In this document: one piece after another, positions 1 to 6,527 of the stretch
Numbering within the stretch: position 1 is the stretch's first letter
Layout of the letters: each line of letters opens with the position of its first letter
Assembly (NCBI GenBank): GCA_044344145.1
Contig: JBIJDM010000030.1
Span: 1-18,373 of the forward strand
From: JBAXGE01 sp044344145
GTDB lineage: Bacteria > Planctomycetota > Phycisphaerae > WQYP01
Length of the DNA stretch: 18,373 nucleotides
Direction of reading: 5' to 3'
Program-made: the position numbers and the translations under genes
The notes under the pieces: model-generated
Told to the model about the DNA's origin: nothing
Databases searched by the model: none
The model's input: the letters and a program-made list of their open reading frames with translations, nothing else

Positions 1-44
1 TTATAACGTATCAAACATACCCGGAAAATATCGGATGAACCAAT

Positions 45-73
45 AAAAAAGGGGACGGCCCCTCGCCGTCCCC
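45..73 (-). terminator. Rho-independent terminator of leuD
   Basis: A perfect 9-bp stem (51-59 with 65-73, GGGGACGGC against its complement) with a 5-nt loop is followed, reading the minus strand, by six T (the A-run at 45-50). It lies 33 nt beyond the leuD stop codon, so it should end the leuD transcript. Confidence 0.88.
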
Positions 74-105
74 TCAATTCAAAATTCATCATCACTCGCG
101 CCGTC

Positions 106-669
106 TTACTTCTCAATCATCCCCGTCTGCTTGGCGTAATGAAACACCCCGCCCGCTTCGATGATCGGGGCCACGTCGCCCAGCGGTTCCAGCGTATACG
201 TTTCGCCCGTGGTCACGTTGGTCAGTTTGCTCGTGGGCAGGTCAATAATCAGTTCATCGCCGGTGCGGATTTTGTCCACCAACCGCGTCTTGGTTTCGAA
301 GGGCACCAGATACCCGCCGTTCACGCAATTGCGGAAGAAGATGCGGGCATAGAATTCCGCGATGACGCACACGCCGCCCGCTTCGGCAATCGCCAGCGGG
401 GCATGTTCACGCGACGAACCACAGCCAAAGTTCTGCCCACCGATGACGATGGTGTACTCGCTCTTGTATTGCTCCGGCGCCACAAACCGCAGATCGCCAC
501 CGGGCAAGCCACCCTGCCCCTTGGGCAGCCCATCCATCGCATACATCCCGAAAAACTTGCGTTCCGCCGGGTCCGAGGGATTAAACGCCAGATATTTGGC
601 CGGGATAATCTGATCGGTGTCAATGTTATCGCCTACGACGAAGGCCTTGCCTTTAATCTGCTTCTGCAT
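106..669 (-). CDS. leuD: 3-isopropylmalate dehydratase small subunit (LeuD)
   Basis: Small, swivelling-domain subunit of isopropylmalate isomerase. With the iron-sulfur LeuC subunit it interconverts 2- and 3-isopropylmalate in leucine biosynthesis in the cytoplasm. The 187-aa product has the family's near N-terminal GDNIDTDQIIPAKYL stretch (about residues 13-27) and the substrate-binding loop GGQNFGCGSSREHAP (about 77-91), both intact; the length is typical for the bacterial two-subunit enzyme. The ATG at 667-669 is preceded by AGGAG eight bases upstream on the minus strand. It has its own likely promoter (724-752) and terminator (45-73), so it appears monocistronic here; leuC is not in the window. 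A close alternative is the small subunit of homoaconitase or citraconate-type isomerases, which sequence alone does not fully exclude. Confidence 0.95.
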   Translation of the reverse strand: MQKQIKGKAFVVGDNIDTDQIIPAKYLAFNPSDPAERKFFGMYAMDGLPKGQGGLPGGDLRFVAPEQYKSEYTIVIGGQNFGCGSSREHAPLAIAEAGGVCVIAEFYARIFFRNCVNGGYLVPFETKTRLVDKIRTGDELIIDLPTSKLTNVTTGETYTLEPLGDVAPIIEAGGVFHYAKQTGMIEK

Positions 670-723
670 CTGCGTACTCCTAAATCAACCTCCCGGCGGT
701 TCACTTACTGCCGGAAAACCCAG

Positions 724-752
724 AGTATAGGGCAAACCGGCGGGGGGGCCAA
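724..752 (-). promoter_or_regulatory. Predicted leuD promoter
   Basis: On the minus strand a TTGGCC -35 box (747-752) is followed after 17 bp by TATACT (724-729). This gives a leader of roughly 50 nt before the leuD ATG. The match is to the sigma-70-type consensus (4/6 and 5/6) by eye only. Confidence 0.5.
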
Positions 753-817
753 ATGTGCCCCGCCCCAGCATACCATAACACGCTACGATCCAGACGCATA
801 GTCCTGCGTTTTTGGGG

Positions 818-861
818 TTGATTGTCTGCCAAAAGCGCTTATATAGCACGTTAATGTGCTA
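818..861 (+). promoter_or_regulatory. Predicted promoter of gene A with a palindromic operator-like site
   Basis: TTGATT (818-823), a 16-bp spacer and TATATA (840-845) form a moderate sigma-70-like promoter. Immediately overlapping the -10 end is a perfect 6-bp inverted repeat, TAGCAC (844-849) and GTGCTA (856-861), separated by GTTAAT. Its position at the expected transcription start suggests a repressor site or a 5' RNA hairpin. The rest of 670-1007 (338 bp between the divergent leuD and gene A) holds only the leuD promoter; I see no further gene in it. Confidence 0.4.
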
Positions 862-1007
862 ACCATGCAATAAATCACGTGTCCATTCGTTTGACTTTGA
901 AGCGGTTGCGGGAGTGTTTCCCCTCCGTCATGTGCACAGGTGCAGGTATACCCAGAATGGTGCCCACTGGATTCGTTGAGATACTGGGATTTTTCGGAGT
1001 TCTGATC

Positions 1008-1475
1008 ATGACCAAGCAAGTTCGTATGATGTTGTTGGGCGCCGTTGCGGTAGCCTTTGTGGCCGGTTCGGCCGTCTCGGCCCGGGCCGAAGAGCCCACC
1101 ACCAAGCCCGCCAGTGATAAGGTCCATGTCAAGAAGGACAAGCCCGCTGGCGAGCACATGGCCAAGTTGCCCAAGGGTTTCAATAAGCTCGATCTGACCG
1201 AGGCCCAGAAGACCCAGATTGCCGACATCCAAAAGCAGGCCGAAGACTCGATCAAGACTGCTGGCAAGGATGAAGCCGCTGTGAAGACCATCAAGGAAGA
1301 TACCAAGACCAAGCTTCTGGCCGTCCTGACCGACGAACAGAAGGCCAAGCTGGCCGCCGCCGCCACCCAGAAGGCCGCCACCCAGAAGGCTACCGACGAA
1401 GAGAAAAAGAAAAACACCCACACGATCGGCCCCAAGAAGGAACCCAAGACCGAAGGCACCCCCAAGACCGAGTAA
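1008..1475 (+). CDS. Secreted LTxxQ-motif protein (gene A)
   Basis: A 155-aa exported protein of unknown precise role. Residues 1-27 form a signal peptide with a basic start, a hydrophobic core and a probable cleavage site after AVSARA. The mature part is lysine- and alanine-rich and mostly helical, with two LTxxQ motifs (LTEAQ 63-67, LTDEQ 107-111) as in the Spy/CpxP-like periplasmic proteins, then a charged Lys/Glu/Thr tail. A perfect 15-bp tandem repeat encodes AATQK twice near residues 117-126. The ATG at 1008 was chosen over an in-frame start at 879 because it has GGAG at 996-999 and begins directly at the signal peptide. Its downstream terminator seems to have been deleted, so transcription may run on into the next gene. 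A periplasmic stress or chaperone-like role is family-based inference. Confidence 0.75.
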   Translation: MTKQVRMMLLGAVAVAFVAGSAVSARAEEPTTKPASDKVHVKKDKPAGEHMAKLPKGFNKLDLTEAQKTQIADIQKQAEDSIKTAGKDEAAVKTIKEDTKTKLLAVLTDEQKAKLAAAATQKAATQKATDEEKKKNTHTIGPKKEPKTEGTPKTE

Positions 1476-1560
1476 TACCCTCGGTTTGATTTGATGATTG
1501 GAGGTTTTTTATGCCCTGACCCGTCCGGCCACTATGAAAATTGCCCGTCACCCGGCGCGC

Positions 1561-1589
1561 ATGGCATTTACCGGCGCTTCGGTTACAAT
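1561..1589 (+). promoter_or_regulatory. Predicted promoter of lipoprotein B'
   Basis: ATGGCA (1561-1566), a 17-bp spacer and TACAAT (1584-1589) give a plausible sigma-70-like promoter about 50 nt before the B' start. The same sequence is preserved in the downstream duplicate at 2003-2031. Confidence 0.4.
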
Positions 1590-1642
1590 TTCACCAGCGG
1601 TTCCCGTCGGAACCAAGCCTAATCTTGTCCAAAGGAGTCCAT

Positions 1643-1885
1643 ATGCGTTTCTCCAGTATTGCCCTTGTGCTCGTTGGTTCCCTCACTGCCGTTGGTATGA
1701 TCGGCTGCACCGAGAAGTCGGCCACCACCCAATCCGCCCCACTGGCCGCGCCTGTGCCCACCATCGACACCACCAAACCCACAATCGTAACGATCAAGTC
1801 CAAGCCCGTGGCCACCACCCAATCCGCCCCACTGGCCGCGCCTGTGCCCACCAAACCCACAATCGTAACGATCAAGCCCAGGTAA
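1643..1885 (+). CDS. Truncated lipoprotein copy B'
   Basis: An 80-aa predicted lipoprotein that is a shortened duplicate of the gene at 2084. It shares the N-terminal signal sequence (residues 1-21, lipobox-like GMIGC with Cys22) and the Thr/Pro/Ala-rich linker, but has none of the helical domain of the full protein. Instead a 30-residue unit (ATTQSAPLAAPVPT...TIKSKPV) is repeated once with the four residues IDTT missing. It then ends at a TAA that comes from the duplicated 3' flank of gene A. The ATG has AAAGGAG just upstream, identical to the full copy, and substitutions against that copy are partly amino-acid changing. It may be a non-functional by-product of duplication, or a short disordered lipopeptide that is still made; the sequence cannot decide. 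Confidence 0.55.
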   Translation: MRFSSIALVLVGSLTAVGMIGCTEKSATTQSAPLAAPVPTIDTTKPTIVTIKSKPVATTQSAPLAAPVPTKPTIVTIKPR

Positions 1886-1916
1886 TACCCTCGGTTTGAT
1901 TTGATGATTGTTTGTG

Positions 1917-1952
1917 CCTCCGGTGGGGCTTCAGTCCCACCGGAGGTTTTTT
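1917..1952 (+). terminator. Rho-independent terminator after B'
   Basis: An 11-bp perfect stem (CCTCCGGTGGG 1917-1927 with 1936-1946) and an 8-nt loop are followed by six T (1947-1952). The equivalent place after gene A (1500-1510) keeps only the end of the right arm and the T-run, so this is now the first terminator downstream of gene A. Confidence 0.9.
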
Positions 1953-2002
1953 ATGCCCTGACCCGTCCGGCCACTATGAAAATTGCCCGTCACCCGGCGC
2001 GC

Positions 2003-2031
2003 ATGGCATTTACCGGCGCTTCGGTTACAAT
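2003..2031 (+). promoter_or_regulatory. Predicted promoter of lipoprotein B
   Basis: ATGGCA (2003-2008), 17-bp spacer, TACAAT (2026-2031, 5/6 to consensus). It lies between the terminator at 1917-1952 and the start codon at 2084, which is where a promoter is needed. It could drive B and, because no terminator is seen after B, the following genes as well. Confidence 0.45.
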
Positions 2032-2083
2032 TTCACCAGCGGTTCCCGTCGGAACCAAGCCTATCTTGTCCAAAGGAGTCCAT

Positions 2084-2878
2084 ATGCGTTTCTCCAGTAT
2101 TGCCCTTGTGCTCGTTGGTTCCCTCACTGCCGTTGGTATGATCGGCTGCACCCAGAAGTCGACCACCACCCAATCCGCCCCACTGGCCGCGCCTGTGCCC
2201 ACCATCGACACCACCAAACCCACAATCGTAACGATCAAGCCCAAGCCCGTGGCCACCACCGCCAAAGCTCCCAAGCCGGTTGTGGAAGCTGACCCCCGCG
2301 ACGAATTCGAAATTCTGCTTGACCGTTTTAACTACACCGGCGCCGACCGTCAGCGGGTCATGGACAAACGCGCCACCTTCAAAGCCAAACGCGATGCCTT
2401 GGATGCCACCCCCGACAGCGTGAAACGTATCGCCTTGAATGCCAAGGGCGCCGAACTAAAGAAGGCCGGACAAACTCTCTCCCCGGAAGAAACCGCCGAA
2501 CAAAAAGCCCTGTATGAAGCTTACTTCAAGGCCCGCAGCCAACTGCGTGCCGAAGTTTTGGCGGAGTTCAAACCCGAGGAACTCAAGGAATGGGCCGCCG
2601 AAAAACTGACCAATAATGTCGAAAAATCGCTCAAGAAGGCCAAAATCACCCCCGAGCAGCATATCACCATCGGCAAACTCGCCCTGCAGGCCGTGAACAA
2701 TTGGTATAACGCCAAAATCGTGGCCGAAGATCCCTATTTCATCACCCTGGCCCAACTCCAAACCAATTTGGTGGAGAGCGTGAAAGCCGATGTACTAACG
2801 GCCGACCAGCGGGAAAAACTCATCCCGGCGACCCGGCCCGCGGCCAGTCAGGCTGCCAGCCAACCGGCTACCAAGTAA
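2084..2878 (+). CDS. Lipoprotein with LTxxQ-like helical domain (gene B)
   Basis: A 264-aa predicted lipoprotein. Residues 1-21 are a signal sequence ending in a lipobox-like GMIG before Cys22; methionine at the -3 position is unusual. Residues about 23-68 are a low-complexity Thr/Pro/Ala/Lys linker. Residues about 70-250 are charged and helical with LSPEE, ITPEQ and LTADQ motifs reminiscent of LTxxQ (Spy/CpxP-like) proteins. The C-terminus is a PATRPAASQAASQPATK-type tail. The ATG at 2084 has AAAGGAG upstream. A single-base indel between the duplicated copies just upstream breaks the longer open frames but leaves this start intact, which supports it. The next gene follows after 47 nt without a visible terminator. 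Role unknown; envelope location is inferred from the signal. Confidence 0.78.
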   Translation: MRFSSIALVLVGSLTAVGMIGCTQKSTTTQSAPLAAPVPTIDTTKPTIVTIKPKPVATTAKAPKPVVEADPRDEFEILLDRFNYTGADRQRVMDKRATFKAKRDALDATPDSVKRIALNAKGAELKKAGQTLSPEETAEQKALYEAYFKARSQLRAEVLAEFKPEELKEWAAEKLTNNVEKSLKKAKITPEQHITIGKLALQAVNNWYNAKIVAEDPYFITLAQLQTNLVESVKADVLTADQREKLIPATRPAASQAASQPATK

Positions 2879-2925
2879 GGACCCCGCTCCGGCGCGCTTC
2901 CGCCTGCTTGTGTGAGGATGCTGTT

Positions 2926-3621
2926 ATGCCCCATACGATTCTGGCCTTTGGCCCGCACCCGGATGATGTCGAACTCGGTCTGGGCGGTACCGTTGCCGCC
3001 TTGGTCCAACAAGGCCACCGCGTCATCTTGGTAGATATGACCAGCGGTGAACCCACCCCCTTCGGTGATGAAAATATCCGCGCCCGCGAGGCCAGTCTGG
3101 CCGCCGGGGTGCTCAATGTGACCCGGGTACCCCTGGGCCTGAAAAATCGCGAAGTGGTCGCCACCCTCGACGCCCGCCACCGCGTCGCAGCGATCCTCCG
3201 ACAATACCGCCCCGAAATCGTCTTCCTACCCTATCCCCAGGATGCCCACCCCGACCATCTGGCCTGCACCCGCATCATCGAAGATGCCCGGTTTGACGCC
3301 AAATTGACCAAAGTCGCCATTCCCGGCACCCCCTTTCACTGCCGGCGTCTGATTTACTATTTTTGTACCCATCTGCGGGCCCTGCCCGCCGCCGCGTTCG
3401 CGTTCGATATTTCCCCCTATATGCCCCAGAAACTGGCCGCTTTGGAATGTTATCAAAGCCAGTTCTACACCGGCCGCAGCAGCCCCGAGGCGGGGGCGGT
3501 GATCCGTCAGGTCACCACGGCCAATGCCTATTTTGGCGGCCTGATTGGCCGGGAATATGCCGAACCACTCGCGGCCCAGGAATTATTAGGGGTGGATAGC
3601 GTGGCGGGTTGGCTCATTTGA
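2926..3621 (+). CDS. bshB1: LmbE/PIG-L family deacetylase, BshB1-like
   Basis: A 231-aa zinc-dependent N-deacetylase of the LmbE-like family. The nearest match I recognise is BshB1, which removes acetate from GlcNAc-malate in bacillithiol synthesis. Visible zinc-site motifs are HPDD (residues 11-14) and HPDH (108-111). The C-terminal part has the subgroup-typical CYQSQFYTGRSS and ANAYFGGLIGREYAEPL segments seen in BshB1. The ATG at 2926 was preferred to a TTG at 2908 because GAGG lies eight bases before it. It sits between lipoprotein B and a PilT-like gene, which says nothing about thiol metabolism; bshA and bshC are not in the window. It might act on another N-acetyl sugar substrate. Confidence 0.85.
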   Translation: MPHTILAFGPHPDDVELGLGGTVAALVQQGHRVILVDMTSGEPTPFGDENIRAREASLAAGVLNVTRVPLGLKNREVVATLDARHRVAAILRQYRPEIVFLPYPQDAHPDHLACTRIIEDARFDAKLTKVAIPGTPFHCRRLIYYFCTHLRALPAAAFAFDISPYMPQKLAALECYQSQFYTGRSSPEAGAVIRQVTTANAYFGGLIGREYAEPLAAQELLGVDSVAGWLI

Positions 3622-3646
3622 CTTGAGCGCAGCGGGTTCTTATCGC
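3618..3646 (+). promoter_or_regulatory. Possible weak promoter before the PilT-like gene
   Basis: TTGACT at 3618-3623 overlaps the bshB1 stop codon and is followed after 17 bp by TATCGC (3641-3646). The -35 is good but the -10 is poor (3/6), so readthrough from upstream is equally possible. Confidence 0.22.
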
Positions 3647-3715
3647 ATACTACGCAGATGCACTTGGTGCTCCGAGTGCCCGATGTACCACCCATACGCA
3701 GAGCGAGCGACGGCT

Positions 3716-4846
3716 ATGTCCGAACAAACACCCGCAGATATCTCCGGCAATGGCGCCCCGACCGACGAAAAACGCCCCCAGTTGGAGCGCTTCTTTCAGG
3801 CTGTCTCCAAACTGGAAGGTTCGGATCTGCACCTCAAGGCCGACGTGGTCCCCCGCATTCGTAAAGGCGGCGATTTACTCGCCACCCGGCATCCCGTCCT
3901 CACCGATCATGAAATCGTCGCCATGGTCCGCGAAATTCTCAGCGATGAGCAGTGGCATGACCTGAACCATAAAGGCTCGGTGGATTTGGCCTACGCCCTC
4001 TCCCCCAGCGAACGCTTCCGCATCAACATCTTCCATCAGCGCGGCCAAACCTCGCTCTCCGCCCGGCGGATCAACCCCCGCATCCCCAGCTACGGGGAAT
4101 TGAATCTCCCCCCGGTCCTGGAAAAAATTGCCGACTACGAGCAGGGGCTGGTCATGATCGCCGGCATTACCGGCTCGGGTAAATCCACCACCCTCGCCGC
4201 CATGATCGAGCAGATCAACCAGCGCAAGAGCATGCACATCGTCACCATCGAAGACCCCATTGAATATTCCTACATCGACAAAAAGAGTTTCATCAACCAG
4301 CGCGAAGTGGGGCTGGATTGCGACACCTTCGAAGGCGCCATGCGGGCCATGATGCGGGAAGACCCCGACGTCATCCTGATCGGCGAAATGCGCGACCGCA
4401 AAACCTTCGAAACCGCCGTGCAGGCCGCCGAAACCGGGCATCTGGTCTTCTCCACCGTGCATGCCAGTTCCGCCCCCGGGGCCATCACCCGTATTCTGGA
4501 ACTGTTCCCCCAGGAAATGCACGCCAACATCCGTCAGGCGCTGGCCCAGAATGTCCGCGCTGTGATGTATCAAAAACTCGTCGCCTCCATCAAACCGGGG
4601 GTGTCGCGCGTGCCGGCGCTGGAAATCATGTTGACCACGCCTTCGGTCCGCAAATATATTCTCGATGGCCGCGAAAACGAACTCGGTACCGTCATCCGGT
4701 CCGAACGCACCGCGGGCATGATTGATTTCAACGATACTTTGGTGGGGCTGGTGCAAAGTGAAACCATCGCCGCCAAAACCGCCTATGAATCGAGCCCCAA
4801 CGCGGAAGAATTGAAGATGCGGCTCAAAGGCATCAAGACTTACTGA
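3716..4846 (+). CDS. pilT: PilT-like type IV pilus retraction ATPase
   Basis: A 376-aa hexameric secretion/twitching ATPase of the PilT class, expected at the cytoplasmic face of the inner membrane. In order it shows Walker A GITGSGKST (150-158, Lys156), the Asp box TIEDPIEY (177-184), Walker B DPDVILIGEMRD (216-227, catalytic Glu224) and the His box GHLVFSTVHASSA (241-253). All active residues are intact, and the length is near that of PilT (about 340-370 aa). The ATG at 3716 is chosen because the upstream part of the open frame is unlike PilT; the ribosome binding site there is weak, and an ATG at 3683 is possible. It is followed after 18 nt by a degraded ATPase of the same superfamily, so the two probably work together. 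The C-terminus diverges from the usual PilT AIRxLIRE motif. Confidence 0.9.
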   Translation: MSEQTPADISGNGAPTDEKRPQLERFFQAVSKLEGSDLHLKADVVPRIRKGGDLLATRHPVLTDHEIVAMVREILSDEQWHDLNHKGSVDLAYALSPSERFRINIFHQRGQTSLSARRINPRIPSYGELNLPPVLEKIADYEQGLVMIAGITGSGKSTTLAAMIEQINQRKSMHIVTIEDPIEYSYIDKKSFINQREVGLDCDTFEGAMRAMMREDPDVILIGEMRDRKTFETAVQAAETGHLVFSTVHASSAPGAITRILELFPQEMHANIRQALAQNVRAVMYQKLVASIKPGVSRVPALEIMLTTPSVRKYILDGRENELGTVIRSERTAGMIDFNDTLVGLVQSETIAAKTAYESSPNAEELKMRLKGIKTY

Positions 4847-4864
4847 TACGCCGAGAGGAATGGC

Positions 4865-6493
4865 ATGCATTACGTGAATATTGTTTGGTGGGTCATTGCG
4901 GCCGCCATTCTGGTGAGCTGGGCCCGGCTGGCCGTGTGGATGGCCAAAGATGTGGTCTATCTCAAAACCCAGTCCATCCTGCGCTGGCAGGCCATTCTGG
5001 CCGGCAGCGTCCTGGCCCTGGTCCTGCTCTGGCTCTTTGGCGGTTATTGGTGGCTGGCCCTGCCGCTGAGTATCCTGCTCTGTGGCGGACTCATCTTCTG
5101 GTACAACACCGTGCGCATCGCCGAGATGGGCCCCAATGGCAGCCTGTTCCGGCGCATCAACGATTCCGCCCGCAACATCACCGAGAAAGTGGATCAGGCC
5201 AAAACCCAGCGCCAGATCAGTCTCAATTACCTCAACCGCCACGACCAGCCCGTCGCGCTCCCGCGTTCCGATGACCCCTTGTTCGCGGGGCTGCTGGTGC
5301 TGGATCGCTTTGCCCTGCAGATGATTGACCGCCGGGTCGAAATTGCCGATTTTACCTCCGGGCGCGAAGCCATCGAAGCCCGGTTTGCCATTGACGGCCT
5401 GACCAGCAACGAAAAAGCCCCCACCCGCGAGGAGTTTGAACAACTGCTCGGCGCGGTCAAAACCCTCGCGGGTTTGGCGCTGGACGAAAAACGCAAACCC
5501 CAGCAGGGGAATTTCAAGGTACGCGATGCCCTGGGGCATTTCACCACCTTTACCGTGCGGACCAGCGGTTCGATCGCCGGCGAAAAACTCCAGCTCTACA
5601 GCAACGAAAAAGGCCGTTGGTCCTTCGGGCTCGACGCTCTGGGCCTGCATGAAACCCAACTCGCCAAACTCAAACATATCATCCACGAGCCCACCGGCAC
5701 CGTGCTGGTCACCGCGCCGCCGGGCCACGGCCAGACCGTCACCCTCTACGCCATCCTGCGCCAGCATGACGCCTATCAGCAGTCCATCCAGACCGTCGAA
5801 TTAAAGTCCCACGACGATATCGAAGGCGTCAGCATCAATCGCGTGGACCTGCTCAATCAGGACACCAGCTTCCACAAAACCGTCAACTCGGTTTTCCTCA
5901 AAGACCCCAATGTGGTCATGCTGCAAAATGTCGGCGACACCCAGACCGTGGACCTCGTCAATCGTAACGCCGCCGAACGGCGCATCTATATCGGCATGCA
6001 CGCCCCCGATGCCCTCGCGGCGCTGCAACAGTGGCTCAAGGCCAGCTCCGATAAACCCGCCGCCATCGCGGGCCTGCGGACCATCGTCGCCCAGCGGCTG
6101 GTACGCGTGCTCTGTCCCACCTGCCGCACTCCCTATCAACCCGATGAAGCCACGCTGCGCAAGCTCAATCTTAGCGGCAAAGACCTGCACGCCTATGATG
6201 CCAATACCAAAGGTATCAAGGATGCCAAAGGCAAACGCATGTTCTGTCCCGACTGCCTCTCGGTTGGTTATCGCGGCCGTACCGGCCTGTTTGAAATTCT
6301 GGAAATTGACGACGAGATGCGCCAGGCCATCCTCGCCAACCAAAGCACCAAGCAGATTATGCACATTGCCAAACGCCATAACATGCTCACGCTGGTCGAG
6401 CATGGCATTCTGAAATTTGCCGGCGGGACCACCGCCATTGCCGAAGTGTTGCGTGTGGTGCAGCCGGCAGAGAAACCCGCCGCACGGGAATAA
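4865..6493 (+). CDS. Membrane-anchored GspE/PilB-like pseudo-ATPase
   Basis: A 542-aa protein with about three N-terminal transmembrane helices (roughly 5-26, 43-60 and 62-80) fused to a GspE/PilB-type domain. The fold is recognisable, but its nucleotide-handling motifs are lost. The Walker A position reads APPGHGQT (284-291), with Gln290 replacing the essential lysine. The Asp box TIEDPxE has become TVELKSHDD (310-318). The Walker B end GE has become QN (Gln354, Asn355 in DPNVVMLQNVGD). The His-box histidine (His379) and the zinc-binding four cysteines (CPTC 417-420, CPDC 461-464, followed by GYRGRTGLFEIL) are kept, so the gene is not simply decaying. The start has AGAGGAA just upstream. Placed 18 nt after an intact PilT-like gene and before a CvpA-like gene, it may be a membrane scaffold or docking partner for the active ATPase. 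Confidence 0.85.
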   Translation: MHYVNIVWWVIAAAILVSWARLAVWMAKDVVYLKTQSILRWQAILAGSVLALVLLWLFGGYWWLALPLSILLCGGLIFWYNTVRIAEMGPNGSLFRRINDSARNITEKVDQAKTQRQISLNYLNRHDQPVALPRSDDPLFAGLLVLDRFALQMIDRRVEIADFTSGREAIEARFAIDGLTSNEKAPTREEFEQLLGAVKTLAGLALDEKRKPQQGNFKVRDALGHFTTFTVRTSGSIAGEKLQLYSNEKGRWSFGLDALGLHETQLAKLKHIIHEPTGTVLVTAPPGHGQTVTLYAILRQHDAYQQSIQTVELKSHDDIEGVSINRVDLLNQDTSFHKTVNSVFLKDPNVVMLQNVGDTQTVDLVNRNAAERRIYIGMHAPDALAALQQWLKASSDKPAAIAGLRTIVAQRLVRVLCPTCRTPYQPDEATLRKLNLSGKDLHAYDANTKGIKDAKGKRMFCPDCLSVGYRGRTGLFEILEIDDEMRQAILANQSTKQIMHIAKRHNMLTLVEHGILKFAGGTTAIAEVLRVVQPAEKPAARE

Positions 6494-6527
6494 CCCGGCT
6501 TGGCGCTGTGATTAGGAAGTACTTGTT

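Larger units (their letters stand above)
1472..2280 (+). repeat. Tandem duplication of the lipoprotein 5' region (nested repeats)
   Basis: The stretch starting at 1472, which begins with the gene A stop codon and its 3' flank, is repeated from 1882 onward. Two nearly identical blocks follow: 1500-1799 and 1942-2240, each containing upstream DNA, promoter, ribosome binding site and the first ~50 codons of a lipoprotein. They differ by a few substitutions and one single-base indel (an extra A at about 1621) upstream of the start codon. Copy 1 lacks 32 bp present in copy 2 at 1911-1942 (the terminator). Inside copy 1 a 90-bp unit (1721-1810) is itself repeated at 1811-1876, minus 12 bp. Confidence 0.93.

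Noticed and set aside
797..816. Short hairpin ACGCA/TGCGT followed by five T, terminator-like on the plus strand
   Set aside because: No plus-strand gene lies upstream of it and the stem is only five base pairs.
1498..1899. 133-codon plus-strand frame with repeated HHPIRPTGRACAH segments
   Set aside because: A frame-shifted reading of the duplicated lipoprotein linker; it lacks a ribosome site, and the indel between copies does not preserve it.
3875..5767. 630-codon open frame on the minus strand
   Set aside because: It lies antisense to pilT and the pseudo-ATPase, whose products have clear family motifs. Long antisense frames are expected in GC-rich coding DNA; its Gly/His/Asp/Phe-rich translation resembles no protein.
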